Source: Enterobacter dykesii (GTDB lineage: Bacteria; Pseudomonadota; Gammaproteobacteria; Enterobacterales; Enterobacteriaceae). Taken from it: DNA of 64,000 nt. The stretch spans positions 4,464,001 to 4,528,000 of the forward strand of contig NZ_CP126604.1 in the NCBI RefSeq assembly GCF_008364625.2, read 5' to 3'. The position numbers and the translations under genes were made by a program. Positions 1 to 7,982 of this stretch are shown piece by piece (position 1 is the stretch's first letter; each line of letters starts with the position of its first letter). Below the pieces are notes generated by a model. It had not been told where the DNA came from and ran no database searches. It saw only the letters and a program-made list of their open reading frames with translations.

Positions 1-223
1 GGTACTGAAAGACCACGGTGCGCACCGCTACGCTATCTATCTCGACAGAGAACGCAGCCTGCTCTTTGCCATCGTGGAGATTGATTCGGAGGAGCGCTGG
101 AACGCGGTCGCGAGTACTGACGTCTGCCAGCGCTGGTGGAAACACATGCGGGATGTAATGCCGTCGAACCCGGACAACAGCCCGGTGAGTACCGGGCTGG
201 AAGAGGTGTTTTACCTGGACTGA
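1..223 (+). CDS. rhaM: L-rhamnose mutarotase, 3' part
   Basis: The window opens inside this gene; 73 C-terminal residues are present, read from base 2 to the TGA at 221-223. The translation contains [25 protein letters not shown] and a C-terminus ending in EVFYLD, which I recognise as RhaM. This small cytoplasmic enzyme interconverts the alpha and beta anomers of L-rhamnose and is normally the last gene of the rhaBADM operon. The C-terminal half carries the conserved tryptophan pair of the family. The last 13 bases overlap the 3' end of the convergent melY gene. The start and the rest of the rha operon lie outside the window. Confidence 0.93.
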   Translation, partial: VLKDHGAHRYAIYLDRERSLLFAIVEIDSEERWNAVASTDVCQRWWKHMRDVMPSNPDNSPVSTGLEEVFYLD

Positions 224-1488
224 CCGGTTAACGCTGCCGCACCCGCGGCAGCGGCTATCTCCTGCCTGCTGCTCAGCGTAAACGCCGACACTACCGTAAT
301 CGCCAGCACGAAACAGCCCAGCATCAGATACGTCTCCTGGAAGCCGATCCGGTCATACATATTCCCGGCAAAAGCGGAGAGGAAAATGGCCGCCGACTGC
401 TTGGCGAACTGGAAGCCGATCAGATAGATAGTCGCTGACAGTCGGGTATCAAACACCCCGGTGATGTACTTGAATGCCCCCACCAGCAGGAACGGCACCT
501 CCAGCGCGTGCAGCATCTTCAGGGCAATCACCTCCACGGCTGTGGTGGCGAACGATGAGCCGATAATGCGCGTCGCCATAATCACCCCGGCGATCAGCAG
601 CGTGTTTTTCGCGCCGATGCGGTTAATGATCCACGGCGAACAAAACATGATGATCGCGTTGCAGATTTCCCCCGCCGTGGTAGCGAAACCAAAGGCGCGA
701 GTACCTTCCTGCGGCGTGGCGAAGAACGTTTTGAAGAAAGTGGCAAACTGCTGGTCAAATACGTCGTAGACGCAGGCTACGCCAATCACGTACAGAATAA
801 ACATCCACATCCTGCGCTGACGGAACAGGCTAAAGACCGTTTTCGCAGTGATCTGCGGCTGGTTGGCACCCAGCGCATTCATCACCTGCGCCGTCTGGTT
901 GGGTTTTGGCTTCGCGACCACCAGCAACAGCATCAACAGCAGCGCCGCCGCAGACCCCATCCAGAAAACATATGACGGATCGATGCCAAACAGGATCCCG
1001 CCCGTGGAGGCGCATAGCCCCCAGCCGAGGCAGCCAAACATGCGCGCCTTACCGTATTCAAAGAAACTGTTACGGCTCACGCGTTCAATGTAGGCCTCAA
1101 TTGCCCCCGAGCCCGCCGAAAAGACAAAGCCGATATACAGGCCACCGCTCAGCGCGCCCAGCCAGATGTTGGCTTTCAGCAACGGCGCAAAGACGTAGAG
1201 GAAGAAAGGGGCAAACAGGAACAGCAGCACGGAGATGATCCACAGCAGGTGTTTTTTCAGCCCCAGCTTGTCCGAGATCACGCCAAGCACCGGCTGGAAG
1301 GCGATAGCCGACAGCGAGATGCAGGAGAAGACAATCCCGGTATGGGTTTTATTCAGGCCGATGATGTCCGACAGCCAAATCGGCAGGAACGGAAAGCAGG
1401 TGGCCATGATGAAGAAGTAGAGAAAGAAGAACAGCCCAAAGATCCAGAAGTTAGGGTTGTCTTTGTGGGTACAGGTTGTTGTGTTCAT
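211..1488 (-). CDS. melY: LacY-family melibiose/raffinose:H+ symporter (MelY-like)
   Basis: A 425-residue major facilitator protein with about 12 membrane segments, closely similar to lactose permease. The LacY residues for sugar binding and proton coupling are in place: Glu in IEAYIERV (LacY E126), Arg in GKARMFGC (R144), Glu in AGEICNA (E269), and His/Glu in LHALEVPF (H322/E325). The start is the ATG at 1486-1488, behind a TGAGGA ribosome site; a longer reading frame to 1530 has no support. It lies 44 bp behind the alpha-galactosidase gene on the same strand, so imported alpha-galactosides would be hydrolysed by its partner. The known Enterobacter cloacae MelY is a LacY homologue of this kind. 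Melibiose is the most likely substrate; raffinose or lactose cannot be excluded. Confidence 0.85.
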   Translation of the reverse strand: MNTTTCTHKDNPNFWIFGLFFFLYFFIMATCFPFLPIWLSDIIGLNKTHTGIVFSCISLSAIAFQPVLGVISDKLGLKKHLLWIISVLLFLFAPFFLYVFAPLLKANIWLGALSGGLYIGFVFSAGSGAIEAYIERVSRNSFFEYGKARMFGCLGWGLCASTGGILFGIDPSYVFWMGSAAALLLMLLLVVAKPKPNQTAQVMNALGANQPQITAKTVFSLFRQRRMWMFILYVIGVACVYDVFDQQFATFFKTFFATPQEGTRAFGFATTAGEICNAIIMFCSPWIINRIGAKNTLLIAGVIMATRIIGSSFATTAVEVIALKMLHALEVPFLLVGAFKYITGVFDTRLSATIYLIGFQFAKQSAAIFLSAFAGNMYDRIGFQETYLMLGCFVLAITVVSAFTLSSRQEIAAAAGAAALTGQSR

Positions 1489-1532
1489 TATTTTTATCCT
1501 CAACGGAGGGCCGGCTGCCCGGCCCATCACCC

Positions 1533-3656
1533 TTACACGCGTTCAACGCCAATCAGAATGGCGGTTTCCGGATCCAGAATCGGCAGCGCAATGCCCGCCT
1601 GCATCAGCCACTCGCCGCTCACCGTTTGCGGCGTTTCCATCCATGCCGGTAGCTTGCGCATGGTGTGCCCTCCCTCGCCCGTAATCTGAATATTCGGGTG
1701 ATCGAGCAGCGTGACGCGGTACCGCGCGCTGGCCTCCAGCCCCGCCATGCGCAGCGGCATCATCAGGCTGTAGTCCGGCATCGCGAGCTGGCTGACCATA
1801 AACAGCCCCTGCGTCTTGTCTTCGCTCACAATCCCCTGCGCCAGCGTGGTGGCGTCCGGCATATCAATTCGCCACTGGGTGCCGTGATGAATGACGTCGC
1901 GCCACTGCTTGTGCAGCGCGGCGTAATGGCGATAGCCTTCGCGCTCCTGTTCGTCCACGGTGAGCGGATCCAGCTCCAGCCCCATATGGCCAAACAGGGC
2001 CGTTAGCCCGCGAAACTGGATGCTATGCTGGCGGAAGGTGGCGTGGCATTGATGATGACCGATATGCGCGCCCATCACCTCCGGCGGGAAGAAGTAGCTC
2101 ATGCCGCGCTGGATGGTGCTGCGCTCCAGCGCGTCGTTGTTGTCGGACGCCCAGAAACGGTGGCTGCGGGTCAGTACCTCATAATCAATGCGACCGCCGC
2201 CGGAGGAGCAGGATTCAAACTCAATATGCGGGAAGCGCTCGCCCAGCACGTCCAGCAGGCGGTAAAACTGGCGGGTCTGGGCGTCGGCGGCGGCTTTACC
2301 GTTGTGTCCAGGCTGCACCAGCTCGCGGTTCATGTCCCACTTCACGTAGTCGACCGCATGTTCGCCCAGCAGCCAGCTCATGCGCTCCACCAGGTAATCA
2401 AAGGCCTCAGGGATGTTGAGATTGAGGACCAGCTGGTGTCGCCCGGTCGCCTGGGGATAGCCCGGCAGCGCCAGTACCCAGTCAGGATGTGCGCGGTACA
2501 AATCTGAATCCGGGTTGATCATCTCCGGCTCAACCCAGATGCCAAACTCCATGCCCAGCCGTTTGACGTGGTCGATCACCGGCGTCAGGCCATTCGGGTA
2601 TTTTTTCTCGTCGAGATACCAGTCGCCCAGCGCGGCATAGTCGTCATTGCGGCCTTTGAACCAGCCGTCATCGATGATGAAGCGCTCCACGCCCAGCGCG
2701 GCAGCCTCGTCGGCCATGCGCTTGATGTACTCCGGATCGTGGTTGAAGTAGATCCCTTCCCAAGTATTGAGGTGCACCGGGCGCGGTTTGTTTTCCGGGA
2801 AGCGGATGACGTTATTGCGCAGGTAGCGGTGGAACGGCTGGCTCATGCCGTTCAGGCCCTGCGTGGAGTAGCTGGCATACAGGCGCGGCGTCCAGAGCGT
2901 ATCGCCCTCCTCAACCACCATTTCACCCGGCAGGTAGAGCGCTTCGGCCTGGAGATAGCGACGACCGTCGGTTTTCGCTTCCGCGCGCAGGCGGTGATTA
3001 CCGCTCCAGCCCAGATGCACGCCCCAGACGTCGCCCTGCATTTCGCTGAACGACGGCGTACCGGCAATCAGCGCCGGGAAGTGCTCGTGGGAGGTTTTAC
3101 CCCGACGGTTTTCAATCACGAAGCTGTCATGTTCAAGCTTTACGCGGTGCGGCTGAAACTCCCTGATCCAGCGACCGTGGAAGGCCATTACCTCCTGCGC
3201 GCGCTCGGCCACCGGCAGCGTGACGGCAAAACGGTCTACCTGCCAGGGGATCGCTTTCAGGTTCGTTAAACCGTGACGAACCACCAGCACGCCGCTGGCA
3301 TCCAGCGTCAGCTCGCTGGTCAGGCGCAGTCCCGCGCATTCATCTTCGGCGGTAATCGTCAGGGTGTTAACGCCCTGCTGCACCTGCGTGGTTTTGAACA
3401 CCGGGGAACCGTCCAGCCCCTGGCGATGCCCCTCAATGCCAGGCGAGCCAAACAGGCCATGCCCCAGCTCGGCCATCAGCGTGACCGGGGAGTCGACGTC
3501 AAGCCTGCCGTTGGCAACGGGACGCGCGAGCGTAGCAACATCCTGCGGCGAAAAGTGCTGAAGGTGCGGCCCCCAGTAGAGAATTTCGGCGAACGGATGG
3601 GTTTTGATCACCACGTCTACCGTATTGCTTTCAAGTCGTAAAACGGAATCTTGCAT
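1533..3656 (-). CDS. Alpha-galactosidase, glycoside hydrolase family 36 (RafA-like)
   Basis: A 707-residue cytoplasmic enzyme without signal peptide, matching the size of RafA-type GH36 alpha-galactosidases. It has an N-terminal beta-sandwich, a central TIM barrel and a C-terminal beta domain. The nucleophile motif YVKWDMNRE places the catalytic aspartate near residue 441, and FWASDNNDALER carries the acid/base SDN motif. It hydrolyses terminal alpha-1,6-galactose from melibiose or raffinose. The start is the ATG at 3654-3656, preceded by AGGAGAT; upstream in-frame codons run into the operator region. Two LacI-type operators lie just upstream and melY follows downstream, so this is a sugar-inducible operon. 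The exact name (rafA, melA-type or aga) is not certain. Confidence 0.92.
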   Translation of the reverse strand: MQDSVLRLESNTVDVVIKTHPFAEILYWGPHLQHFSPQDVATLARPVANGRLDVDSPVTLMAELGHGLFGSPGIEGHRQGLDGSPVFKTTQVQQGVNTLTITAEDECAGLRLTSELTLDASGVLVVRHGLTNLKAIPWQVDRFAVTLPVAERAQEVMAFHGRWIREFQPHRVKLEHDSFVIENRRGKTSHEHFPALIAGTPSFSEMQGDVWGVHLGWSGNHRLRAEAKTDGRRYLQAEALYLPGEMVVEEGDTLWTPRLYASYSTQGLNGMSQPFHRYLRNNVIRFPENKPRPVHLNTWEGIYFNHDPEYIKRMADEAAALGVERFIIDDGWFKGRNDDYAALGDWYLDEKKYPNGLTPVIDHVKRLGMEFGIWVEPEMINPDSDLYRAHPDWVLALPGYPQATGRHQLVLNLNIPEAFDYLVERMSWLLGEHAVDYVKWDMNRELVQPGHNGKAAADAQTRQFYRLLDVLGERFPHIEFESCSSGGGRIDYEVLTRSHRFWASDNNDALERSTIQRGMSYFFPPEVMGAHIGHHQCHATFRQHSIQFRGLTALFGHMGLELDPLTVDEQEREGYRHYAALHKQWRDVIHHGTQWRIDMPDATTLAQGIVSEDKTQGLFMVSQLAMPDYSLMMPLRMAGLEASARYRVTLLDHPNIQITGEGGHTMRKLPAWMETPQTVSGEWLMQAGIALPILDPETAILIGVERV

Positions 3657-3692
3657 CAGATATCTCCTGTCATCGGGATGATCTGAGTGTTG

Positions 3693-3710
3693 ATCCGAAA
3701 CGTTTCGGAT
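3693..3710. promoter_or_regulatory. LacI-type operator 1 of the alpha-galactoside operon
   Basis: An 18-bp perfect palindrome, atccgaaacgtttcggat, 37 bp upstream of the alpha-galactosidase start. The AAACGTTT core with flanking C/G is typical of LacI/GalR-family operators. The adjacent LacI-family gene is the obvious candidate repressor. Confidence 0.8.
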
Positions 3711-3713
3711 ACA

Positions 3714-3731
3714 AACCAAAACGTTTCGGTT
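3714..3731. promoter_or_regulatory. LacI-type operator 2 of the alpha-galactoside operon
   Basis: The sequence aaccaaaacgtttcggtt is palindromic apart from one mismatched pair. Its centre is 21 bp from that of operator 1, two helical turns, so both sites lie on the same DNA face and could bind repressor cooperatively. Confidence 0.75.
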
Positions 3732-3760
3732 TTGTGATCGACTTTAGAAAATGGAGAGAT

Positions 3761-4756
3761 TCAGGCCGTCTGGCCGGGAGAGAATTCGGGCTGCCAGAGC
3801 ACCTGAAGCTGTTCAATATCGTCGCCGTTAATCAGCTGGCGCACCATATCGGCAATCTGTTTCCCGACGCCCTGGCGGGTGGACTGGATCACCGACGCCA
3901 CGTCAATATCGACGATGCTGTCCTGCGGCAGGCCATCATAGACCACCAGCGAGACGGCGTTGTCCCCGGATAAACGCCCCAGCTGCGCCAGCGCCATCGC
4001 CGCGCCGTCGCCGTGGGTGTTACAGTCGGTGATGATGGCAGTGGGCGGCTGCGGCAGGGCAAGCAGTTCTTTCGTGGTGGCATACCCCACGCGGCGCGAA
4101 GGCGGCATCGCGCGCAGCCATTCGCTGGAAAGCCCGGCTTCCCGCAACGCGTCCAGATAGCCCTGACGACGCTGGGTGATGAATGCCTGATTGTTGCTTT
4201 CGCCCAGTAGGGCAATGCGCTGATGGCCTTTCCCGATCAGCCAGCGGGTAGCATTGTACGTACCGGCATAGTTGTCGAAGTCGAACCATGCGTACGGCTG
4301 CGGGAGCTGGCTGCGCCCAAGCGCCAGGAAGGGGAATCCGGCCGCCTGCAGCTGCTCAAGTCGCGGATCGCGATCCAGCGTGTGGGCCACAATCAGCGCG
4401 TCCACGCGGCGGCTTTGCACCATGCGCATATAGCTGTGCTTATCCGCCAGATCGTCGTCGGCGATGAGCAATAAGTCGATCTCATGTCGCGCCAGTTCGT
4501 GGCTAATTTCGCCGACCATGTCCATAAATACGCTGTTATTAAGCGGAACAGGATGTACGGGAAACACCAGCCCGACGGCGTCAATTTTGCCCATCTTCAG
4601 GCGACGGGCGAAGGTGTTAGGCCGATAGCCGCGTCGCTGGGCTTCCGCTTCAACGCGAGCGCGCGTCTCGTCAGAAACGTCGTCATATCCGTTGAGGGCG
4701 CGGCTGACGGTGGTAACAGAGAGCCCCAGTTCTTTGGCAATGGCTTTAAGCGACAT
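3761..4756 (-). CDS. LacI-family transcriptional regulator of the alpha-galactoside operon
   Basis: A 331-residue regulator. The N-terminal helix-turn-helix reads MSLKAIAKELGLSVTTVSRA, followed by a hinge around LNGYDDVSD and a periplasmic-binding-protein-like ligand domain (about 60-331). The start is the ATG at 4754-4756 behind AAGGAAA; the longer frame to 4855 runs back into the neighbouring regulator gene. It is upstream of and co-directional with the alpha-galactosidase and melY genes, with two palindromic operators between. Local repression relieved by an alpha-galactoside is inferred from this context. It is similar in architecture to RafR; the inducer is unknown. Confidence 0.85.
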   Translation of the reverse strand: MSLKAIAKELGLSVTTVSRALNGYDDVSDETRARVEAEAQRRGYRPNTFARRLKMGKIDAVGLVFPVHPVPLNNSVFMDMVGEISHELARHEIDLLLIADDDLADKHSYMRMVQSRRVDALIVAHTLDRDPRLEQLQAAGFPFLALGRSQLPQPYAWFDFDNYAGTYNATRWLIGKGHQRIALLGESNNQAFITQRRQGYLDALREAGLSSEWLRAMPPSRRVGYATTKELLALPQPPTAIITDCNTHGDGAAMALAQLGRLSGDNAVSLVVYDGLPQDSIVDIDVASVIQSTRQGVGKQIADMVRQLINGDDIEQLQVLWQPEFSPGQTA

Positions 4757-4773
4757 GATTTTCCTTATCTTCG

Positions 4774-5322
4774 TTAGTTTTGTTCCGCCACCAGCAGCGC
4801 GTAAGTGTCTGGCTCCAGGGCCTTGAAGATATGCGGCTGGTCGGCGGGATAACAAATGTAATCTCCTGCGCCGAGTTCTTCTGCCGCCTCGAGCAGGCCG
4901 ACCAGAGCCCGCCCCTGCGTCACAATAATATGCTCAACCGAGCCCGGCGGATGCGGCTGGGAAATACGGTCTGCGCCCGGCTGGGTCATCAGAAGATAGA
5001 CATCGCGGCGCGCGCCGGGAGGGCATGCCGCCAGCAAAATGGCTTCATAATTGGCCTGTCCGGCAACCACTTTCGTCCCTTCACCACGGCGAATCACCTG
5101 CGTGGTCGGCAACTGCGGCTCAAGCAAGCGGGCGAAAGGTATATCCAGCGCCACGCACAGCGACCACAGCGTTTCCAGGCTAGGGTTACCGTTGCCGGAC
5201 TCCAGCTGGGAAAGGGTGGATTTAGCGATCCCGGCACGGCGGGCAATTTCCGCCAGTGAAAGCCCGGTTCGCAGGCGTTCCCGCACCAGACTTTTTGCGA
5301 TCAGGCTGATTGGCTGCGTCAT
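4774..5322 (-). CDS. XRE-family regulator with C-terminal cupin domain
   Basis: A 182-residue protein. Residues about 10-65 form an XRE helix-turn-helix (SLAEIARRAGIAKSTLSQLE). Residues about 105-178 form a cupin sensor barrel (QPHPPGSVEHIIV, GDYICYPADQPH). Such proteins usually sense a small metabolite and regulate a neighbouring transporter. The gene is divergent from azlCD across a 102-bp gap containing an inverted repeat, which suggests it controls the exporter and perhaps itself. The start ATG at 5320-5322 has a GAGG ribosome site. The LacI-family gene begins 17 bp beyond its stop on the same strand. The ligand is unknown; an amino acid is a reasonable guess from the AzlCD partner. Confidence 0.83.
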   Translation of the reverse strand: MTQPISLIAKSLVRERLRTGLSLAEIARRAGIAKSTLSQLESGNGNPSLETLWSLCVALDIPFARLLEPQLPTTQVIRRGEGTKVVAGQANYEAILLAACPPGARRDVYLLMTQPGADRISQPHPPGSVEHIIVTQGRALVGLLEAAEELGAGDYICYPADQPHIFKALEPDTYALLVAEQN

Positions 5323-5346
5323 ATAACGGCCTCTTGTTCTATAAAA

Positions 5347-5361
5347 CGAACGAATCGTTCG
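5347..5361. promoter_or_regulatory. Inverted repeat, probable operator between cupin regulator and azlC
   Basis: A perfect 7-bp inverted repeat around one central base (cgaacgaatcgttcg) in the divergent intergenic region, about 30 bp before a TATAAT hexamer at 5390-5395 that could serve azlC. It is the best candidate site for the adjacent XRE/cupin protein. Confidence 0.55.
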
Positions 5362-5424
5362 GCTTGAAAATCAGTTTCGTTGCGTTCATTATAATGGATA
5401 CACGTTCGATATGGCTAAAATTGT

Positions 5425-6084
5425 ATGAAGCATCATCTCTCTTGCCTGAAAGGCGACACCATAAAAGCAATCATCCTGGTCTGCCTCGCGGTCGGCGTGG
5501 TCGGGATGTCATACGGCTCCCTGGCGATGGCCTACGGTTTCCCGGTCTGGGTACCGTTTGTACTCTCCATTACCGTACTCGCGGGCGCGTCAGAATTTAT
5601 GTTTATTGGCATCGTGGCAAGCGGCGGTAACCCGCTGGCGGCCGCAGCCGCGGGGTTGCTGGTCAACGCGCGGCACGTGCCGTTTGGCGTGACGGTGCGT
5701 GAGCTGGTCGGAAAACGTGGTCTGAGCCTGTTGGGCTGCCACATCATGAATGACGAAAGCGTGGTGTTTGGCCTGTCGCAAAAAACGCCCGAACAGCGTA
5801 AGGCGGCCTACTGGCTCTGCGGCTTAGGCGTGGCGATTATCTGGCCGCTGGGGGCCCTGCTGGGCGCCATGGTCGGCAAGCTGCTGCCGGACCCGGAGAC
5901 CATCGGGCTGGATGCGGTATTCCCTGCGATACTGCTGGCGCTGGTGGTGCCCGCGTTTAAAAACCGCACCACGCTGATCCGTGCCTGCAGCGGAGCCGCG
6001 CTGTCACTGGCCGCCGTGCCGTTTGCCCCGGTGGGATTACCGGTGCTGCTTTCCTTACTGGGTCTTGCTGCGAGGAAAAAATAA
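5425..6084 (+). CDS. azlC: AzlC-family branched-chain amino acid exporter, large subunit
   Basis: A 219-residue inner-membrane protein with several hydrophobic segments. The family region LAGASEFMFIGIVASGG and the loop NARHVPFGV are both present. AzlC/YgaZ proteins pair with a small AzlD/YgaH subunit to export valine, isoleucine or related compounds; that pairing is seen here. The stop and the azlD start overlap by one base, so the two are translationally coupled. Its ribosome site is weak and an internal start cannot be excluded. The substrate in this organism is not known. Confidence 0.85.
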   Translation: MKHHLSCLKGDTIKAIILVCLAVGVVGMSYGSLAMAYGFPVWVPFVLSITVLAGASEFMFIGIVASGGNPLAAAAAGLLVNARHVPFGVTVRELVGKRGLSLLGCHIMNDESVVFGLSQKTPEQRKAAYWLCGLGVAIIWPLGALLGAMVGKLLPDPETIGLDAVFPAILLALVVPAFKNRTTLIRACSGAALSLAAVPFAPVGLPVLLSLLGLAARKK

Positions 6085-6407
6085 TGGGAAATATGACGTT
6101 TTTTATTCTCGGTATCGCCATTTTGTCTGCGGGAACGTATCTGATGCGTCTTGGCGGGGCGAAACTTGGCAGCAGGCTGGCATTGTCAGAACGTTCACAG
6201 GCGCTGCTGTCAGATGCGGCAACGGTATTACTGTTCTCCGTGGCGCTGGCGACCACGTTTTATGAAGGTGACCACTTCGCGGGCATGGCGCGCGTGCTGG
6301 GCGTGGCGTTTGCGGTGTTTTTAGCCTGGCGGAAGATGCCGTTGATTGTAGTGATCGTGGCGGCGGCGGTGGTAACCGCGCTGCTGCGCGTGGCGGGCAT
6401 AAACTAA
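6084..6407 (+). CDS. azlD: AzlD-family branched-chain amino acid exporter, small subunit
   Basis: A 107-residue hydrophobic protein with about four membrane helices and the conserved AzlD N-terminal pattern TYLMRLGG. It is the partner of AzlC; neither is thought to work alone. Its ATG overlaps the azlC stop. A GC-rich hairpin terminator follows at once, ending the two-gene operon. Confidence 0.85.
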   Translation: MGNMTFFILGIAILSAGTYLMRLGGAKLGSRLALSERSQALLSDAATVLLFSVALATTFYEGDHFAGMARVLGVAFAVFLAWRKMPLIVVIVAAAVVTALLRVAGIN

Positions 6408-6410
6408 AAA

Positions 6411-6431
6411 AGCGCCCCGGGGGCGCTCTTT
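6411..6431. terminator. Intrinsic terminator between azlD and the DUF1471 gene
   Basis: Stem agcgcccc/ggggcgct (6411-6427), with an A-run on the left and a short T-run on the right. It can act for both convergent transcription units. Confidence 0.8.
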
Positions 6432-6446
6432 CGACGGTGTGACAGC

Positions 6447-6659
6447 TTATTTAGTCAGTTCAGCAGTCATGTGTACGCGGTTACCTGAGAACGCCTGGGT
6501 AATTTTGTAAGATGACGCGCCGGCTTCCTGAGCCTGAGCCGCGATTTTCGCTTCTGCTCCATCAATAGTTGACGCGGTTGCGGTCACGGTCTGAGCAGCG
6601 AAAGAACCGAAAGAAGTAGCCAGAGCGATTACAGCGACAAAAGTTTTGATGCTTTTCAT
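6447..6659 (-). CDS. DUF1471 (BhsA/YhcN-like) small secreted protein
   Basis: A 70-residue precursor. The N-terminal 22 residues (MKSIKTFVAVIALATSFGSF then AA) form a Sec signal peptide. The remainder is a single DUF1471 domain (ATASTIDGAEAKIAAQA, then SYKITQAF and VHMTAEL). Members are periplasmic or outer-membrane-associated proteins often induced by stress or linked to biofilm; no specific role can be assigned here. It is a single gene, convergent with azlCD across a shared terminator. Confidence 0.85.
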   Translation of the reverse strand: MKSIKTFVAVIALATSFGSFAAQTVTATASTIDGAEAKIAAQAQEAGASSYKITQAFSGNRVHMTAELTK

Positions 6660-6773
6660 AATATAAACCCTTTCATTAAGTTGTTTAGGTAAGGCACCGT
6701 GCCTTGATGAGATAAATACTAGACCTCATCTCGAACAACTAAAAGCGGAAGGATTTGCTATTATCATTCAAAA

Positions 6774-7610
6774 TTATTGATCAACTATTAATCGCTGAGG
6801 ATGGGTATAAACGGTCGCCCTTCCCGGCTTGCAGAAGCCCACCAGCGTCAGGTTGCAGCGCTCCGCCACCTCAACTGCCAGCGTGGTCGCCGCCGACACC
6901 GCGAACAGAATTTCCACCCCGCACATCGCGGATTTTTGCACCATCTCATAGCTGGCGCGGCTGGAAACGAGTGCCGCCCCCTGCTTCCACGCGTCACTTT
7001 CACGCGCCCGGCGACCGAGCAGCTTGTCCAGCGCCACGTGGCGGCCCACGTCCTCGTGTCCACCGGCAATATCGCCCGACGGCAACACCCATGCCGCCGC
7101 GTGCGTGCAGCCGCTCAGCTGACCGATGGGCTGTACATCGTTCAGGTGCTCGAGCGCATGGTCGAGGTGAGCCAGATCAAAGGTCTGAGTAAACGGCAGT
7201 GGCGCAACGGGTTTACCAATATCATTGAGCTGCTCAACGCCACAGACGCCGCAGCCGGTACGCCCGGCCAGCGCGCGGCGGCGCTCTTTCAGCCCCATAA
7301 AGCGGCGGCTGGAGAGTTCGATTTGCACTTCAAGGCCGTTGCAGGCCTGCACCACGTCCATGCCGTAGATCTCATGCGGATGGTCAATGATGCCTTCCGA
7401 CAGGGAAAAACCGATGGCGAACAGCTCGAGATCTTTCGGTGAAGCCATCATCACCACGTGCGAGATACCGTTGTAAACGAGCGCAACGGGCACCTCTTCC
7501 GCCAGAAAATCGGGCGTGGCATGGGTTAGGTGGGGCGGTCTGTGTACCGACAGTTCCACAATGCCCGCAGGCAGTGGTGACGAGTGGGGAGCACGGTTTT
7601 GTTTAGACAC
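6774..7610 (-). CDS. fdhD: Formate dehydrogenase sulfurtransferase FdhD
   Basis: A 278-residue cytoplasmic protein almost identical in its core to E. coli FdhD. It transfers sulfur from IscS to the molybdenum cofactor before insertion into formate dehydrogenases. The conserved cysteine loop [13 protein letters not shown] carries the CxxC pair. I place the start at the GTG at 7608-7610 because AGGA lies eight bases upstream and the length then matches E. coli (277); a TTG six codons earlier (7626-7628) lacks a ribosome site. The gene is divergent from fdoG, whose product it matures. The N-terminal 40 residues are poorly conserved, as usual. Confidence 0.95.
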   Translation of the reverse strand: MSKQNRAPHSSPLPAGIVELSVHRPPHLTHATPDFLAEEVPVALVYNGISHVVMMASPKDLELFAIGFSLSEGIIDHPHEIYGMDVVQACNGLEVQIELSSRRFMGLKERRRALAGRTGCGVCGVEQLNDIGKPVAPLPFTQTFDLAHLDHALEHLNDVQPIGQLSGCTHAAAWVLPSGDIAGGHEDVGRHVALDKLLGRRARESDAWKQGAALVSSRASYEMVQKSAMCGVEILFAVSAATTLAVEVAERCNLTLVGFCKPGRATVYTHPQRLIVDQ

Positions 7611-7772
7611 AGCGGTATTCCTGAACAACCACGGAGGTGAGCCTGCTATTGCATCATAAAGTACAGGCTTTACGCATAGTATGGATCAACTTTTCGACAA
7701 CCATTCTCTTACTCAATTGGGAGGGGTGCAACCTGACACCCGCTACACCGCTTTAACATGCAGAGCTGTTAA

Positions 7773-7788
7773 TGTGATCGATATCACA
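7773..7788. promoter_or_regulatory. CRP site in the fdhD-fdoG intergenic region
   Basis: TGTGA and TCACA half-sites separated by six bases, within aatgtgatcgatatcacact, a near-consensus cAMP-CRP site. A TATAAT hexamer follows at 7792-7797 on the plus strand. The rest of the 372-bp region between fdhD and fdoG shows no gene. Confidence 0.75.
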
Positions 7789-7982
7789 CTTTATAATCAA
7801 CATGGTGATAATACGTTCACTTTGTATTAACGCCATTGGAACAGGCGTACCGACATTGTGGTATTCTGATGATACCCCTCGTGGAATTGAGGGATTAACG
7901 CAAATTTTTTTCCTTTGCGGCCATTCTTCAGCCGCGAAGTCAAAACTACATATGTAAGCAATGTCGAAACAAGGAGTGACCC

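Noticed and set aside
7611..7628. TTG start for fdhD six codons upstream
   Set aside because: The GTG at 7608-7610 has a well-spaced AGGA and gives the expected length.
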